Below, piece after piece: positions 39,429-47,583 of a stretch of DNA of 64,000 nucleotides. The notes beneath the pieces are model-generated. The model did no database searches. It worked only from the letters and a program-made list of their open reading frames with translations, and had not been told where the DNA came from. Positions within the stretch are counted from its first letter, which is position 1. Each line of letters opens with the position of its first letter. The position numbers and the translations under genes were made by a program. Source of the DNA: Acinetobacter sp. WCHA45 (GTDB lineage Bacteria; Pseudomonadota; Gammaproteobacteria; Pseudomonadales; Moraxellaceae); contig NZ_CP028561.1 of NCBI RefSeq assembly GCF_002165255.2, positions 1,984,001 to 2,048,000 on the forward strand, written 5' to 3'.

Positions 39429-40448
39429 TTACAGTGCCCCATGCCCCAATAACATCTCTACCCCACTCACTTTTTTCATATGCTTTAAACGCTCTTTTTC
39501 CCACTTCAACTGCTGCTTTAACTCAGCATAATCCGCATCTATGGCTTTATACACATCACCAATATGCAGATGCTCTGCTTTGACTTTTTTCGCCAACTGA
39601 AAAGAATCTAAAATTTCTTCAATTTGACTTTCAAGCTGCTGACTCTGTGCATCCAAAGCCAGTTTATAAAACTTCACTTGCTCTGCCGATAACTCTTTCG
39701 ACTCTACACCCTTATTCTGTTCAAGCTGTAATTGAAGTTTGAGCAAATAAAACAAATCATGTTGTTCATAGGCCTGACTTGCCTGTTGGAATAACTCGGT
39801 TTTTTCTGCTTTTTTGCTTTCATCTTGCTCACGGTCAGGATGAATCATCGCAGCAATTTTTAAATACACGGTTTTCAGCGATTGGGCTGCCATCTGCTCA
39901 GCTTGTTCACGTTTCTGCTGTTGTCTAAGTTGCTTGGCTTGTTCCCGTGCTTGCTGTTGTTCGACAGCATACTGCTCAAAGTCATCTTGTTCTAATTCTA
40001 TATTTTGATCAAAGTTTTCATTAAATTCGAACTTAACTGACTGTACTTTTTTATTCTTTTTAATCGATTGCTGGACATGTTGCTGATAAAAAGTTTCGAT
40101 CTGCTTGACTAGCGTTAACTGTTCATCATTCAACATTTTGGAACGCTTTAACAACTGTGCAAGCTGAGCAATTTTTTCATCCAATTGCTGCATCTCGGCT
40201 TTGGAAAACTCATGTTGCTGTAACAGCATCCAAAGTTGATCCAACTGCTGAAATAAAACATCATGCAGCTCACTATACACAGGCATTAATTTTTTCCGTG
40301 TGTGTTGTTGAATCTCGGCTTGGGCATTCTGCCAAGTGGCAAGGCTAATTTTTTGCTGTTCAATTTTATCAATCAGGCGGTTCAGCTTTTTCTGCTGCGC
40401 AGACGGCTCAGCCCTTTGTTGTAAACTAACTTTGAGATCAAAGGACAT
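39429..40448 (-). CDS. J-domain-like coiled-coil protein
   Basis: 339 residues, Gln/Glu/Lys-rich and almost wholly helical. Around residues 190-240 it has VYLKIAAMIHPDREQDESKKAEKTELFQQASQAYEQHDLFYLL: an HPD tripeptide between two helices, as in DnaJ-type co-chaperones. Long coiled coils flank it on both sides, including EQQQAREQAKQLRQQQKREQ-type sequence. There is no G/F region or zinc finger. If the J-like unit is real, it would stimulate an Hsp70. Start: ATG 40448, with AGG nine bases upstream; ATG 40454 is too close to that site. It stands alone. Confidence 0.65.
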   Translation of the reverse strand: MSFDLKVSLQQRAEPSAQQKKLNRLIDKIEQQKISLATWQNAQAEIQQHTRKKLMPVYSELHDVLFQQLDQLWMLLQQHEFSKAEMQQLDEKIAQLAQLLKRSKMLNDEQLTLVKQIETFYQQHVQQSIKKNKKVQSVKFEFNENFDQNIELEQDDFEQYAVEQQQAREQAKQLRQQQKREQAEQMAAQSLKTVYLKIAAMIHPDREQDESKKAEKTELFQQASQAYEQHDLFYLLKLQLQLEQNKGVESKELSAEQVKFYKLALDAQSQQLESQIEEILDSFQLAKKVKAEHLHIGDVYKAIDADYAELKQQLKWEKERLKHMKKVSGVEMLLGHGAL

Positions 40449-40549
40449 GCTCATTCACCTAAAAATTTTAAAAACCCTAGCAATTATCAAATATTAAAAG
40501 TAGTGCGTTCCCAAAGCTATTTACATGAACTTTGAATCCACTATAGCAA

Positions 40550-42220
40550 TCAAGAAATCACTCGATTACGTCCTTGCTGCTTCGCCATATACAAATTTTT
40601 ATCTGCACGACGAATCGCATCATTCATATCAGTATCATCTAACAGGACTACACTTACACCAATACTTAAACTGATGGCGTGATTTACAATAATTTGTTCT
40701 TGCTCAATCGTAGATCGGATTTTCTCTGCCAATATCGCAGCTCCATCCAATGAAGTAGCAGGCAACAAGGCAATAAACTCTTCGCCACCTAAGCGTGCAA
40801 CGAAATCAGTAATCCGTAAAGCAGTTGGAAGAATTTCTGCAACACGCTGCAATACCTGATCACCTGTTTCATGTCCAAAGGTATCATTCACCTTTTTAAA
40901 GAAATCGATATCCATTAATAGCACTGCATAAGTCTGTTGTGTACGCGACATTTGAGTAAATAGATAGGATAAATAATCATTGAAAGCACGGCGATTATGT
41001 AAGCCTGTAAGTGCATCATAACGCGCAATATGAGCTAACTCGACATTGGCAACTTGTAGTTCGTGCGTACGTTCTGCAACTTTTTGCTCAAGTGTGGCAT
41101 TGGCATCTTGAAGTTGATGTTTCTGAGTAAGCAGGGTATCGGTCATGCTTTGCAACGACTGAGATAAGCCCCGAATCTCACGAATACTGGTTTGAGCTTC
41201 AAATTGAATATCTTCTTGCCCTTTTTCCACGGCATGCGCTGAATCTGCTAATAATTCAATCGGACGGCTAAACTTATTCGCCAATTTATAAGTAAGTAGC
41301 AACAGCAATAATGACAAAATAAAGCCCAGAGCTAATATTTTATGTTGCAGTGATTTTACTTCTGCTAAAGCAATCGAAATAGGCTGACGAATAATCACGT
41401 GCCAACCTAAATTGCTCTTAGTTTGCGAAAGCACAGGGACATCTGTAGTTAAATACTGTTGTTTTTCATTCCAATTATGCAAAAAATGATGTCCACGATT
41501 TGCCTGAAATGCAGGAGGCTGGACTTGTCCAATGCTTTTAAATGGATATAGAATTTCACCATGCTGATTGACAATAAATACCTCAATACCTCGTTGTGCA
41601 GCATTTTCCGATAATGAACTGCTTAATACATGACTCGCCCAACTCCAATCTGCATGTGCAGCCAAAACGCCTTTAATTTTCTGTGTCGATGGATCATAAA
41701 TTGGCGTAGCGAAATCAATAAAACGTAATGGTTCATTAGGATTAATCGCTTTAATTTTCTTGGCCAGTAAAACAGCTTTATGTACATCGCCTAGATAAAC
41801 TTGATTTACACCATGAATAAACCACGGGCGTTCTGAAACATCTGCCCCTTCTAGTAAATGATTAGCTGCAACAACGACTTGCCCCTGAGTATTAGCGATT
41901 CCTAACCAAGCATAATATTTATAAGACTTTTTGACTTGCTCAAGTTGTTGTTGTACTCGCGGGTTATGAAAATCAGCTTCAGCAAAAAATGGAGATTGGC
42001 TTAATAACACCATTTCTCGCTCACGTTCTGTAAGCGAGTTTGCCAAGGTATTACTGATACTTTTCGCTGCAATATATAAGGTCTGACCGCTGGTTTGACT
42101 CATTTGCGCCGAAGCAGTCTTACCAATATATAAAGTAATACATAATCCAAACATAAAAGACATCCCTGCGAACAGGACCAGTAGTCGATTACGAAAGGAA
42201 TCTATGCGAAATATATTCAT
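40550..42220 (-). CDS. Membrane diguanylate cyclase with Cache sensor
   Basis: 556 residues. TM1 at about 10-30; a periplasmic dCache-like sensor (about 35-280) with RPWFIHGVNQVYLGDVHKA; TM2 (about 288-306); HAMP-like linker and coiled coil (EQKVAERTHELQVANVELA); and a GGDEF domain (about 385-555). The active site reads GGEEF in VARLGGEEFIALLPA, with the inhibitory I-site RITD five residues upstream, so catalysis and c-di-GMP feedback both look intact. It would make c-di-GMP in response to a small periplasmic ligand. Start: ATG 42220 with AGGA five bases upstream; ATG 42226 overlaps it. Confidence 0.88.
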   Translation of the reverse strand: MNIFRIDSFRNRLLVLFAGMSFMFGLCITLYIGKTASAQMSQTSGQTLYIAAKSISNTLANSLTEREREMVLLSQSPFFAEADFHNPRVQQQLEQVKKSYKYYAWLGIANTQGQVVVAANHLLEGADVSERPWFIHGVNQVYLGDVHKAVLLAKKIKAINPNEPLRFIDFATPIYDPSTQKIKGVLAAHADWSWASHVLSSSLSENAAQRGIEVFIVNQHGEILYPFKSIGQVQPPAFQANRGHHFLHNWNEKQQYLTTDVPVLSQTKSNLGWHVIIRQPISIALAEVKSLQHKILALGFILSLLLLLLTYKLANKFSRPIELLADSAHAVEKGQEDIQFEAQTSIREIRGLSQSLQSMTDTLLTQKHQLQDANATLEQKVAERTHELQVANVELAHIARYDALTGLHNRRAFNDYLSYLFTQMSRTQQTYAVLLMDIDFFKKVNDTFGHETGDQVLQRVAEILPTALRITDFVARLGGEEFIALLPATSLDGAAILAEKIRSTIEQEQIIVNHAISLSIGVSVVLLDDTDMNDAIRRADKNLYMAKQQGRNRVIS

Positions 42221-42427
42221 TTGCATCCTAATAGCAAATCACTTTTTAAACTCAGCAATATATCAAAGATCTTTTATGAATTATTAAGTCAAAGTAACGA
42301 ATGTACTTGGAAAAATACTAAATCCGATGAAAATAGACTCAAGTTCTATTACTCAAGCTTAAGCTGTAATTTTCGGTTGCAATAGCGCATTCATAGTTAA
42401 AAATTTAGTTCTCAAAGTATAATAAAT

Positions 42428-42453
42428 GGTGCTATTTTTAAGAAAAATGCACC
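42428..42453. promoter_or_regulatory. NtrC-like half sites upstream of amt
   Basis: GGTGC (42428-42432) and GCACC (42449-42453) are inverted around an A/T-rich centre. The arrangement is outward compared with a standard NtrC site (GCACC-N5-7-GGTGC), so it may be a hairpin or two half sites. Confidence 0.3.
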
Positions 42454-42487
42454 ACTTTTCACCAAAATTACAATTTACTTTCTAAAT

Positions 42488-42503
42488 TGGTGCGTTTTTT
42501 GCT
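42488..42503 (+). promoter_or_regulatory. Candidate sigma-54 promoter of the ammonium transporter
   Basis: TGGTGCGTTTTTTGCT matches the sigma-54 consensus (TGGCACG-N4-TTGCW) with the invariant GG and GC at 10-base spacing; only positions 4 and 5 differ. It lies 87-132 bases upstream of the possible amt starts. Nitrogen-controlled amtB genes use this promoter class in other proteobacteria. Confidence 0.5.
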
Positions 42504-42634
42504 TTATATTTTTTATCAAATTGAGTTGTTCAACGACAGCTTAAGTTTTTAGATTTACTAAATCTATTTTGGTGCAAAAAACGAATCAAATGTTTGCATC
42601 GAAATTAAATTTAGCACTTTTTTTGAGCACCACT

Positions 42635-43822
42635 ATGCAAAACGTAGATCTATTTTTCTTACTGCTTGGTGCAGTACTCGTATTGGCAATGCATGCAGGT
42701 TTTGCATTTCTTGAGCTTGGTACAGTCCGCCATAAAAACCAAGTTAATGCGCTCAGTAAAATTCTGACCGATTTTGCGATTTCAGCAATCGCTTATTTCT
42801 TTGTCGGTTACTGGATTGCATACGGACAAAACTTTTTCCATGCAGGAAGCACTTTAGCGGCTGACCATGGGTTTAACTTAATGCGTTGCTTTTTCTTACT
42901 CACCTTCGCAGCAGCGATTCCAGCAATTATTTCTGGCGGCATCGCAGAACGCGCCAAAATGCGTTCACAAGCAATCGCCACTTTAATTCTAGTGGCTTTA
43001 ATCTATCCTTTCTTCGAAGGCATAATTTGGAATGGCAACTACGGCTTTCAAAAATGGTTAGAAAGCTCTTTTGGTGCAAGCTTCCATGACTTTGCAGGTT
43101 CAGTTGTCGTACATGCAATGGGTGGTTGGATTGCATTAGCCGCAGTGATTTTACTTGGCGCGCGTCATGGTCGTTATAAGCATGATGGTCGTGTGAGTGC
43201 ACATCCACCTTCATCGATTCCATTCCTTGCTTTAGGCTCTTGGATTTTAATTGTTGGTTGGTTTGGCTTTAATGTCATGAGCGCACAACGCGTTGATGCT
43301 ATTTCAGGATTAGTTGCGATTAACTCTCTTATGGCAATGGTTGGTGGTACATTGTCAGCAAACTTCATGGGTAAAGGTGACCCTGGTTTCTTACATAATG
43401 GCCCTCTCGCAGGTTTGGTCGCAATCTGTGCAGGCTCTGATATTGTGCACCCAATTGGTGCACTTGTAATTGGTGGTGCTGCGGGTGCTTTGTTTGTGTA
43501 TTTATTCACTTATACACAAAATAAACTTAAAGTAGATGATGTTTTGGGTGTATGGCCTTTACATGGTGTATGTGGTGCATTTGGTGGGATTGCGGCAGGC
43601 ATATTTGGTCTACAAGCATTAGGTGGTTTAGGAGGTGTCTCGATTATTTCTCAAATCATTGGAACAGTTTTAGGCATTGTGATTGCGCTTGCTGGTGGTT
43701 TCACCGTTTATGGCATATTGAAAGTTACAATGGGGATTCGCCTTTCTCAAGAAGATGAATATCGTGGTGCGGATCTTTCAATTCATAAAATTTCAGCAAA
43801 TTCAGAAGAATCAATGTTTTAA
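42635..43822 (+). CDS. amt: Ammonium transporter
   Basis: 395 residues, 11 membrane segments, an Amt/Mep/Rh family channel that moves ammonium across the inner membrane. Seen: LAMHAGFAFLELGTVRHKNQVNALSK, ISGGIAERAKMRS, DFAGSVVVHAMGGWIALA with the pore His, and WPLHGVCGAFGG with the second pore His. Start is uncertain: ATG 42635 places TM1 directly at the N-terminus, whereas ATG 42590 adds 15 residues that could act as a signal. Neither has a strong ribosome binding site. No glnK gene lies next to it. A terminator follows. Confidence 0.88.
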   Translation: MQNVDLFFLLLGAVLVLAMHAGFAFLELGTVRHKNQVNALSKILTDFAISAIAYFFVGYWIAYGQNFFHAGSTLAADHGFNLMRCFFLLTFAAAIPAIISGGIAERAKMRSQAIATLILVALIYPFFEGIIWNGNYGFQKWLESSFGASFHDFAGSVVVHAMGGWIALAAVILLGARHGRYKHDGRVSAHPPSSIPFLALGSWILIVGWFGFNVMSAQRVDAISGLVAINSLMAMVGGTLSANFMGKGDPGFLHNGPLAGLVAICAGSDIVHPIGALVIGGAAGALFVYLFTYTQNKLKVDDVLGVWPLHGVCGAFGGIAAGIFGLQALGGLGGVSIISQIIGTVLGIVIALAGGFTVYGILKVTMGIRLSQEDEYRGADLSIHKISANSEESMF

Positions 43823-43834
43823 AAAGAATTTTTT

Positions 43835-43860
43835 AAAGCGGCTATTCAGCCGCTTTTTTT
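43835..43860 (+). terminator. Rho-independent terminator of amt
   Basis: AAAGCGGCT-ATTC-AGCCGCTTT followed by a T run. Confidence 0.95.
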
Positions 43861-43935
43861 ATGAACATTTTAAGAGACAATTAAGTTTCAAATTATTAAA
43901 TAACAAAACTATCATTCTGCCGAATTGCATGCTCT

Positions 43936-44652
43936 ATGATTTTAAAAACACGTTTTTTCTTAATCGCAAGTTTCTTATTATTTGTGAGTTTTTTTATCCT
44001 CTTATTCGTGTTTCCAGTCGGCGGAGCAATAGATCTATATTTGATTCAACCATGGGTAGGAACTTTTGGCGATTTTGCTTTGAAAGGCGATTGGTATCTT
44101 GCAAAGCTCAATCATACTTATGTCAAAAAAGTTTTAACTATTGTCTATGTAAGCTTTTTCCTACTGTGGATCGCTTCCTTTAAAATAGAAAAATTCAAAG
44201 CGAAACGTTGGCAGTATGGCTATATGTTTTGGGTCAGTATGTTATGTACATGCATTATTGGTCTAATGAAAGCACAAGCTGCTCATGCTTGCCCATGGGA
44301 TATGACCCATAAGACTGTCACAGGTTTTATTTGGGATTTTTCAGCAACCGCTGGACATTGTTTTCCTGGTGGACATGCTAGTACAGGCTTTGCACTGGTG
44401 ACAGGTTATTTTGTCTATCGACTCGATGAACAAAAGCGAGCATGGTTTTATCTATTTGCAGGTATCCTACTTGGTTTTGCGATGGGATGGGCACAGATGA
44501 TGCGTGGTGCTCATTTTCTCAGCCATAATTTATGGACAGCGTGGATCTGCTTTGCTATCAATATTGTGATTTATATGATCACCTATAAACGTCATTTAGC
44601 TCATGCAGCGGCTAATTCTGTAACGCAAATGAGTCCTGATATGATAAAGTGA
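43936..44652 (+). CDS. PAP2 family lipid phosphatase (LpxE/lipid A-modification type)
   Basis: 238 residues, about six membrane segments. The PAP2 core is present: KAQAAHACPWDMT in place of motif 1, FPGGHASTGFALVTG for motif 2 (PGGHAS) and RGAHFLSHNLWTAW for motif 3 with its His. This membrane phosphatase type removes phosphate from lipid A or prenyl phosphates. It is encoded head-on to pmrB, with only the kinase-like gene between, which suggests lipid A or envelope work. Start: ATG 43936. Confidence 0.8.
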   Translation: MILKTRFFLIASFLLFVSFFILLFVFPVGGAIDLYLIQPWVGTFGDFALKGDWYLAKLNHTYVKKVLTIVYVSFFLLWIASFKIEKFKAKRWQYGYMFWVSMLCTCIIGLMKAQAAHACPWDMTHKTVTGFIWDFSATAGHCFPGGHASTGFALVTGYFVYRLDEQKRAWFYLFAGILLGFAMGWAQMMRGAHFLSHNLWTAWICFAINIVIYMITYKRHLAHAAANSVTQMSPDMIK

Positions 44653-44713
44653 TGCCCTACTCGCATGGCTTCATGCATGATCATGATATTCACTTAGGTA
44701 CTGTTTGCTGCTG

Positions 44714-45517
44714 ATGGATGACTTTCAAAATTTCTTAGAAACTACTTTAACTAAGCAACAATCTTCCATTCAAGCCTACGATCTAGGTTCTCAAAAAGTA
44801 TGGTTAAAGAAAGCATCTGAACGTCACGGTTTATGGCTTTACACCCCATTGAAGTGGTTAGCAAAAATATTTAATTTAGGTGCAATTACTCCTGTTCCTA
44901 ATCAAGGTGGTTCTGGTGCAATTCAATGTGAATACCATCGGATTCAAACACTCAAATCTTTAGGTGTTTCTACATCGAATGTCCTTGCAGTTTCAAAAAA
45001 AGGAATTTTGCTTGAAGACATCGGATCACAACATCAAAGTAGCGTCTCACAACTAGATCAAGCATTGGCTTGTCAAAAAGATATTCACTCAAAATCATTA
45101 TTATTTAGCCAAGCCATTCAAGCTATTCAGTATATTCATTCTAAACAAGGCTATTTAAGCGAAGCATTCGCTCGCAACATTCTTGTTGATCAAAATAACC
45201 GATTTAGTTTTATTGATTTTGAAACTGACCCGCATGAAATCCTGAGTCTACATGATTGTTTTGTTCGTGACTGGTTGCTATTTATTTTTTCTACAGCCTA
45301 TCATTTCGAATTTGAACAATTATCCGATGCTAGTCAAATTCTTTATCAAGCCCTACTTGCTGAACCGCAAGTTTATAGTGATATATGCAAAGTTGGGAAA
45401 CGCTTAAAATGGGTTCTGAATTTTAATATTAGCAAAGTGGGTAATGATGGCAAACGGATTCAGAAATGTGTTTTGTTTTTACGTTTCTTAAAAGAGCATT
45501 CTGAAAAAATCACTTAA
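44714..45517 (+). CDS. Kinase-like protein (LPS/Kdo kinase-type fold), divergent
   Basis: 267 residues with a protein-kinase-like layout: glycine-rich VPNQGGSGAIQCEYHRIQTLKSLGV, a DIHSKS segment, the catalytic-loop equivalent YLSEAFARNILVD and the metal-binding FSFIDFETDP (DFG-like). The catalytic Asp five residues before the loop Asn is Glu here. It may phosphorylate a sugar of the lipopolysaccharide or be a pseudokinase. The gene starts 62 bases after the PAP2 gene and is convergent with pmrB. Start: ATG 44714; a TTG nine bases upstream is less likely. Confidence 0.62.
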   Translation: MDDFQNFLETTLTKQQSSIQAYDLGSQKVWLKKASERHGLWLYTPLKWLAKIFNLGAITPVPNQGGSGAIQCEYHRIQTLKSLGVSTSNVLAVSKKGILLEDIGSQHQSSVSQLDQALACQKDIHSKSLLFSQAIQAIQYIHSKQGYLSEAFARNILVDQNNRFSFIDFETDPHEILSLHDCFVRDWLLFIFSTAYHFEFEQLSDASQILYQALLAEPQVYSDICKVGKRLKWVLNFNISKVGNDGKRIQKCVLFLRFLKEHSEKIT

Positions 45518-45559
45518 CTCATTTGATAATTCAATCAATCAAATCAACGATAGCTAAAC

Positions 45560-46885
45560 TTAGAGCTTTTTAGGTAAACGAACCAAAACCGATAAACCAC
45601 CTAAATCAAGACTTCGAGATAAAACTAGGCTTCCACCTAACCGCTGTGTGGCTTTATCGACAATTGAAAGTCCTAGACCACTGCCCACTTCTAAATGATG
45701 GTGCACTCGATAAAAACGTTTTAGAACTTTATCGTATTGTTCAGCATCAATACCGATACCGCTATCTTCGATTTGAATACAAGCAAAATCGTCACTGTCA
45801 CTGTAAACCGAAATATTAATAATACCTTGATCTGGCGTGTACTTAATCGCGTTATCAATCAGATTAAAAATAATTGAATGAACAGTTGATTCAAGACTTT
45901 GCATTTCAATCAAATCGTTACGTTCAAAACCTAAGTCAATTTCTTTTTGCATTGCAAGATTAACAAGCTGTTCAACACAATTGAGTGCGACATCATTCAA
46001 ACGAAAGTGAGTATTTGGTTCGATTAAACTTAATCCAACATCTTGTTTTGCTAAAGCTAAAAGCTGCGTCACCAAATGCTGAATACGCGCCAAGCCTTTA
46101 CTCAAATTTTGCAATGCTTCATGTTCAGGAAATTGACTAATCAGAATCTTGGTCTGTAAATTGAGTGCAGTGACGGGTGTTCGTAATTCATGTGCAGCAT
46201 CTGCTATAAACTGCTTTTGTTCGGTTTGAGCATGTTGAATTCGTTCAAATAAATGATTCATCTCCTCAATAGTTGGGATCAACTCTTGAGGATAATCATT
46301 GCCATCAATGGGCGCTAAACCATCTGAATCACGTCGCCTTAATTCTGTTTTGAAATCGTCGAGAGGTTTTAAACTCAAACGAATGATAAAAGCTAAAACC
46401 AAAATCGCAAAAGGCAATAAAATAATATAGGGAACAAACATACTCCCTGCCAATTCCCAAGCAAATGATTGGCGAACATCTTCCTGCTGACTAACTTGTA
46501 TTTGATAGTCTTTTAAAGGAATGACATAGACACGCCATTTGCCTTGTGGCGTTTCTTGGCTATAAAAACCCGCTTGTTTTACAGGCGGAATGAGTAAGTG
46601 TGTTTGATGCCATAAATGACTTTGATCTTTATAAGCCCAAATATCAACCAGCAAATCTTCTTCGTGATATGTGCGATGCAATTCAACTTTACTCACAACA
46701 GTTGTTAATGGCTGAGCAGTCGAACGCTCAGCCATATATTGCATTTGTGTATCAAGAATCTCATCAACTTCATGTAAAGCTGTTTTATAAGCTGTAAAAA
46801 TTAATAAACATCCAAGCAGCAAACTAAAGACCGAGGTTCCCCAAATCAGTCTTTTTTTCAGTGAGTATTGCTTAGATATTTTCAT
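45560..46885 (-). CDS. pmrB: Sensor histidine kinase PmrB
   Basis: 441 residues. TM1 about 13-30, a small periplasmic sensor (about 30-150), TM2 about 150-170, HAMP, H-box FIADAAHELRTPVTALNLQ (about 233-251), N-box IFNLIDNAIKYTPD, then DSGIGI and GSGLGLSI. Phosphorylates PmrA; changes in this protein underlie colistin resistance in Acinetobacter. Six bases downstream of pmrA, so translationally linked. Intact, no obvious deleterious change seen. Confidence 0.92.
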   Translation of the reverse strand: MKISKQYSLKKRLIWGTSVFSLLLGCLLIFTAYKTALHEVDEILDTQMQYMAERSTAQPLTTVVSKVELHRTYHEEDLLVDIWAYKDQSHLWHQTHLLIPPVKQAGFYSQETPQGKWRVYVIPLKDYQIQVSQQEDVRQSFAWELAGSMFVPYIILLPFAILVLAFIIRLSLKPLDDFKTELRRRDSDGLAPIDGNDYPQELIPTIEEMNHLFERIQHAQTEQKQFIADAAHELRTPVTALNLQTKILISQFPEHEALQNLSKGLARIQHLVTQLLALAKQDVGLSLIEPNTHFRLNDVALNCVEQLVNLAMQKEIDLGFERNDLIEMQSLESTVHSIIFNLIDNAIKYTPDQGIINISVYSDSDDFACIQIEDSGIGIDAEQYDKVLKRFYRVHHHLEVGSGLGLSIVDKATQRLGGSLVLSRSLDLGGLSVLVRLPKKL

Positions 46886-46891
46886 AAATAT

Positions 46892-47569
46892 TTATGATTG
46901 TCCTAGTCGGTAACCCAAACCACGGATAGTTCGAATAAAATCTTTACCTAGTTTTGCACGTAAGTGATGTACATAAACCTCTATGGTATTACTGGTCACC
47001 TCACTATCAAAATCATAAAGCTTATCTTCAAGATTTGCTTTGGAGAAGATTTTATTTGGATGGCTTACAAGCGGAATTAAAATTGCCCATTCACGGTTTG
47101 ATAACTCAATCTGTTGTCCTTTGAAGGTCGCTAAATGCTGCTCGACATCAAGAACCAAATCACCACTTTTGAGCAATTGGGTTTGTTGTTTATATTGTGC
47201 ATTCTCAGTACCGCCACGTCGTAACAAAGCATGAATACGTGCGAGTAATTCGTCGAACTCATAAGGTTTAATCAAATAATCGTCAGCACCTTGATTCAGT
47301 CCATCCACTCGATTTTGGAGTTGATCACGCGCTGAGATAATTAAAACAGGTATAGAAGATCGCTGACGAATCTGTCTTAAGATTTGCATCCCATCCATCA
47401 GAGGCAATCCTAGATCTAGCAGTACTAAGTCAAATGGTTGTTTGGTCAACATCGTTAAACCATCCACACCATTATTGACCCACTCCACTTCAAACTGATG
47501 ATAACGCAATAGAGTCAAGGTTGACTCTGCGATCATAAAGTCATCTTCGATCATCAAGATTTTGGTCAT
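46892..47569 (-). CDS. pmrA: Response regulator PmrA
   Basis: 225 residues, OmpR/PhoB type. Receiver domain with MIEDD (about 7-11), phospho-acceptor Asp in VLLDLGLPLMDG (about residue 52) and the conserved Lys in YLIKPYEF; winged-helix domain with NREWAILIPLVSHPNKIFSKANLEDKLY and IRTIRGLGYRLG. It activates pmrCAB itself and lipid A genes. Start: ATG 47569, 14 bases after the pmrC stop. Confidence 0.94.
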   Translation of the reverse strand: MTKILMIEDDFMIAESTLTLLRYHQFEVEWVNNGVDGLTMLTKQPFDLVLLDLGLPLMDGMQILRQIRQRSSIPVLIISARDQLQNRVDGLNQGADDYLIKPYEFDELLARIHALLRRGGTENAQYKQQTQLLKSGDLVLDVEQHLATFKGQQIELSNREWAILIPLVSHPNKIFSKANLEDKLYDFDSEVTSNTIEVYVHHLRAKLGKDFIRTIRGLGYRLGQS

Positions 47570-47583
47570 GACTTTATCTCACC

